The notes beneath the pieces were generated by a model that was given only the letters and a program-made list of their open reading frames with translations, had not been told where the DNA came from and did no database searches. A program made the position numbers and the translations under genes. This document shows, piece after piece, positions 63,110 to 64,000 of a DNA stretch of 64,000 nucleotides (the stretch's first letter is position 1; each line of letters opens with the position of its first letter). The DNA lies in contig OY970828.1 of NCBI GenBank assembly GCA_963853835.1, forward strand, positions 61,558,861 to 61,622,860, given 5' to 3'. Source of the DNA: Calendula officinalis. Lineage: Eukaryota; Streptophyta; Magnoliopsida; Asterales; Asteraceae.

Positions 63110-63344
63110 AGCATGTTTGGAAAGCTTATTTAAAGAATTATGATCTTACTAGTTCAGTACGTGCTAATAACTTGAATTTTCAAATTTATTAAGTTAATAA
63201 AATCAAAAAGTATGTGGTAATAACTTGAATTTTCAAATTTATTAAGTTAATAAAATCAAAAAGTACGTGGTAATAACTTGAATTTTCAAATTTATTAAAT
63301 TAATAAAATCAAAAGCTCTTTAAATAAACTTTACCAGACATGCC
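63110..63344. mobile_element. MITE with GCATGTTTGG termini and an internal 53-bp tandem repeat
   Basis: The left end AGCATGTTTGGAAAGCTTAT and right end ATAAACTTTACCAGACATGCC are imperfect inverted repeats, with TTTAG on both sides. Between them a 53-bp unit (TAATAACTTGAATTTTCAAA...) repeats with a period of 53 at about 63165, 63218 and 63271, about 2.8 copies. The termini resemble the MITE at 47933-48092. Confidence 0.6.
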
Positions 63345-64000
63345 TTTAGTGGATCAAATGAACTTTTTCTGAAATTCATTTGTGTTGGTGTTTTTTGTTG
63401 TGTTCATTTGGGCGTAGATAGGTTTCTTAACTTCAAAACTTATACCCAAAAATGATTTCATGCTCAATTTCGATTTAAATTGGTTCCCTAATATCATAAC
63501 TCATACCCACAAAACAATTGTGCATTCGAGAAAGTAATCCCGAATTTCAAAATACATGCCCAAAAAACTTTCGATTATTTTTGCTGTGTTCATCTTTAGA
63601 TAAGAATCGGTTTACAAGTTTTGATTTGTAGCCAGAGTTGCAATTTATATAGAAGTATTTATTTATTGTTTTAATTTTCTTTACCATCAATAAATCAATT
63701 AAAATAATAATTCCAAAGTATGAAATAATTATGTGCTTTGGTATTTTAAGTTGACCAGGAACCAATGGTGCAAAAAATTTCGAAATTTAGACAAAATCTG
63801 CAATTAATTTAGCCCAGAGATCGAATTCATGAAATATTGACAAACCACATGCACCAATTAACTCTAGAAACAATTATATGACAAATATAAAGATGAATAT
63901 AATACCACATTTGAATTTGATAATTGAAATGCGTAGGAGCAAAATTGACTTATATTACACATCCATCCTCATATCAGTAAACATGATTTGCCAATGGAAA
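63345..64000. other. AT-rich spacer at the right edge
   Basis: Two imperfect copies of a TTTC...AACTTCAAAACTTATACCCA / AATATCATAACTCATACCCA segment at about 63420 and 63490 are the only structure noted. The minus-strand frame at 63547-63765 has random-looking composition. No gene was recognised. Confidence 0.35.

Overview
The window is nuclear DNA of a flowering plant: intron-rich genes with canonical GT-AG splice sites, AT-rich spacers, microsatellites and heavy, nested transposon content. A Copia element with a large extra 3' reading frame of a type I associate with Asteraceae (Anthemideae-like) genomes suggests a daisy-family species. That placement is inference; the eudicot placement is firmer.

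Four host genes are recognisable and all look intact. They are a two-exon aromatic amino acid (tyrosine-type) decarboxylase (2874-5164, +), a ten-exon ASHH1/SDG26-type histone methyltransferase (9893-13483, +), a twelve-exon canonical nuclear poly(A) polymerase (48459-52602, -) and a two-exon RKL1/RLK902-type LRR receptor-like kinase with a degenerate catalytic loop (59963-62671, +). In each case the exons I placed by eye join in phase and sum to a multiple of three. The genes are functionally unrelated; nothing suggests a gene cluster.

Most of the rest is mobile DNA. 1-2350 holds a LINE relic and a tRNA-type SINE. 7.5-16.4 kb holds several MITEs and a 1.18-kb Mutator-like element. 16435-33311 is one full-length Copia element, with LTRs, 5-bp target duplication ACCAT, primer site and polypurine tract. 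Its pol region is tandemly duplicated inside the element, and its 3' accessory reading frame carries a 2.16-kb solo LTR.

34605-about 47927 is a Helitron on the minus strand. Its Rep/helicase gene (13 exons, 1683 codons) and RPA1-like gene (9 exons, 485 codons) can both be read without a stop or frameshift, so it is the best candidate for an active system here. The array upstream of the RPA gene and a repeated GTTTGACT hairpin are the least explained structures.

53.9-59.5 kb holds a Gypsy gag relic and a 3.13-kb hAT element with a perfect 8-bp target duplication and a broken transposase, itself inserted in an older element. A second SINE with a perfect 17-bp duplication lies in the receptor-kinase intron.

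All coordinates, splice sites and identities were read by eye. No alignment or database search was run.
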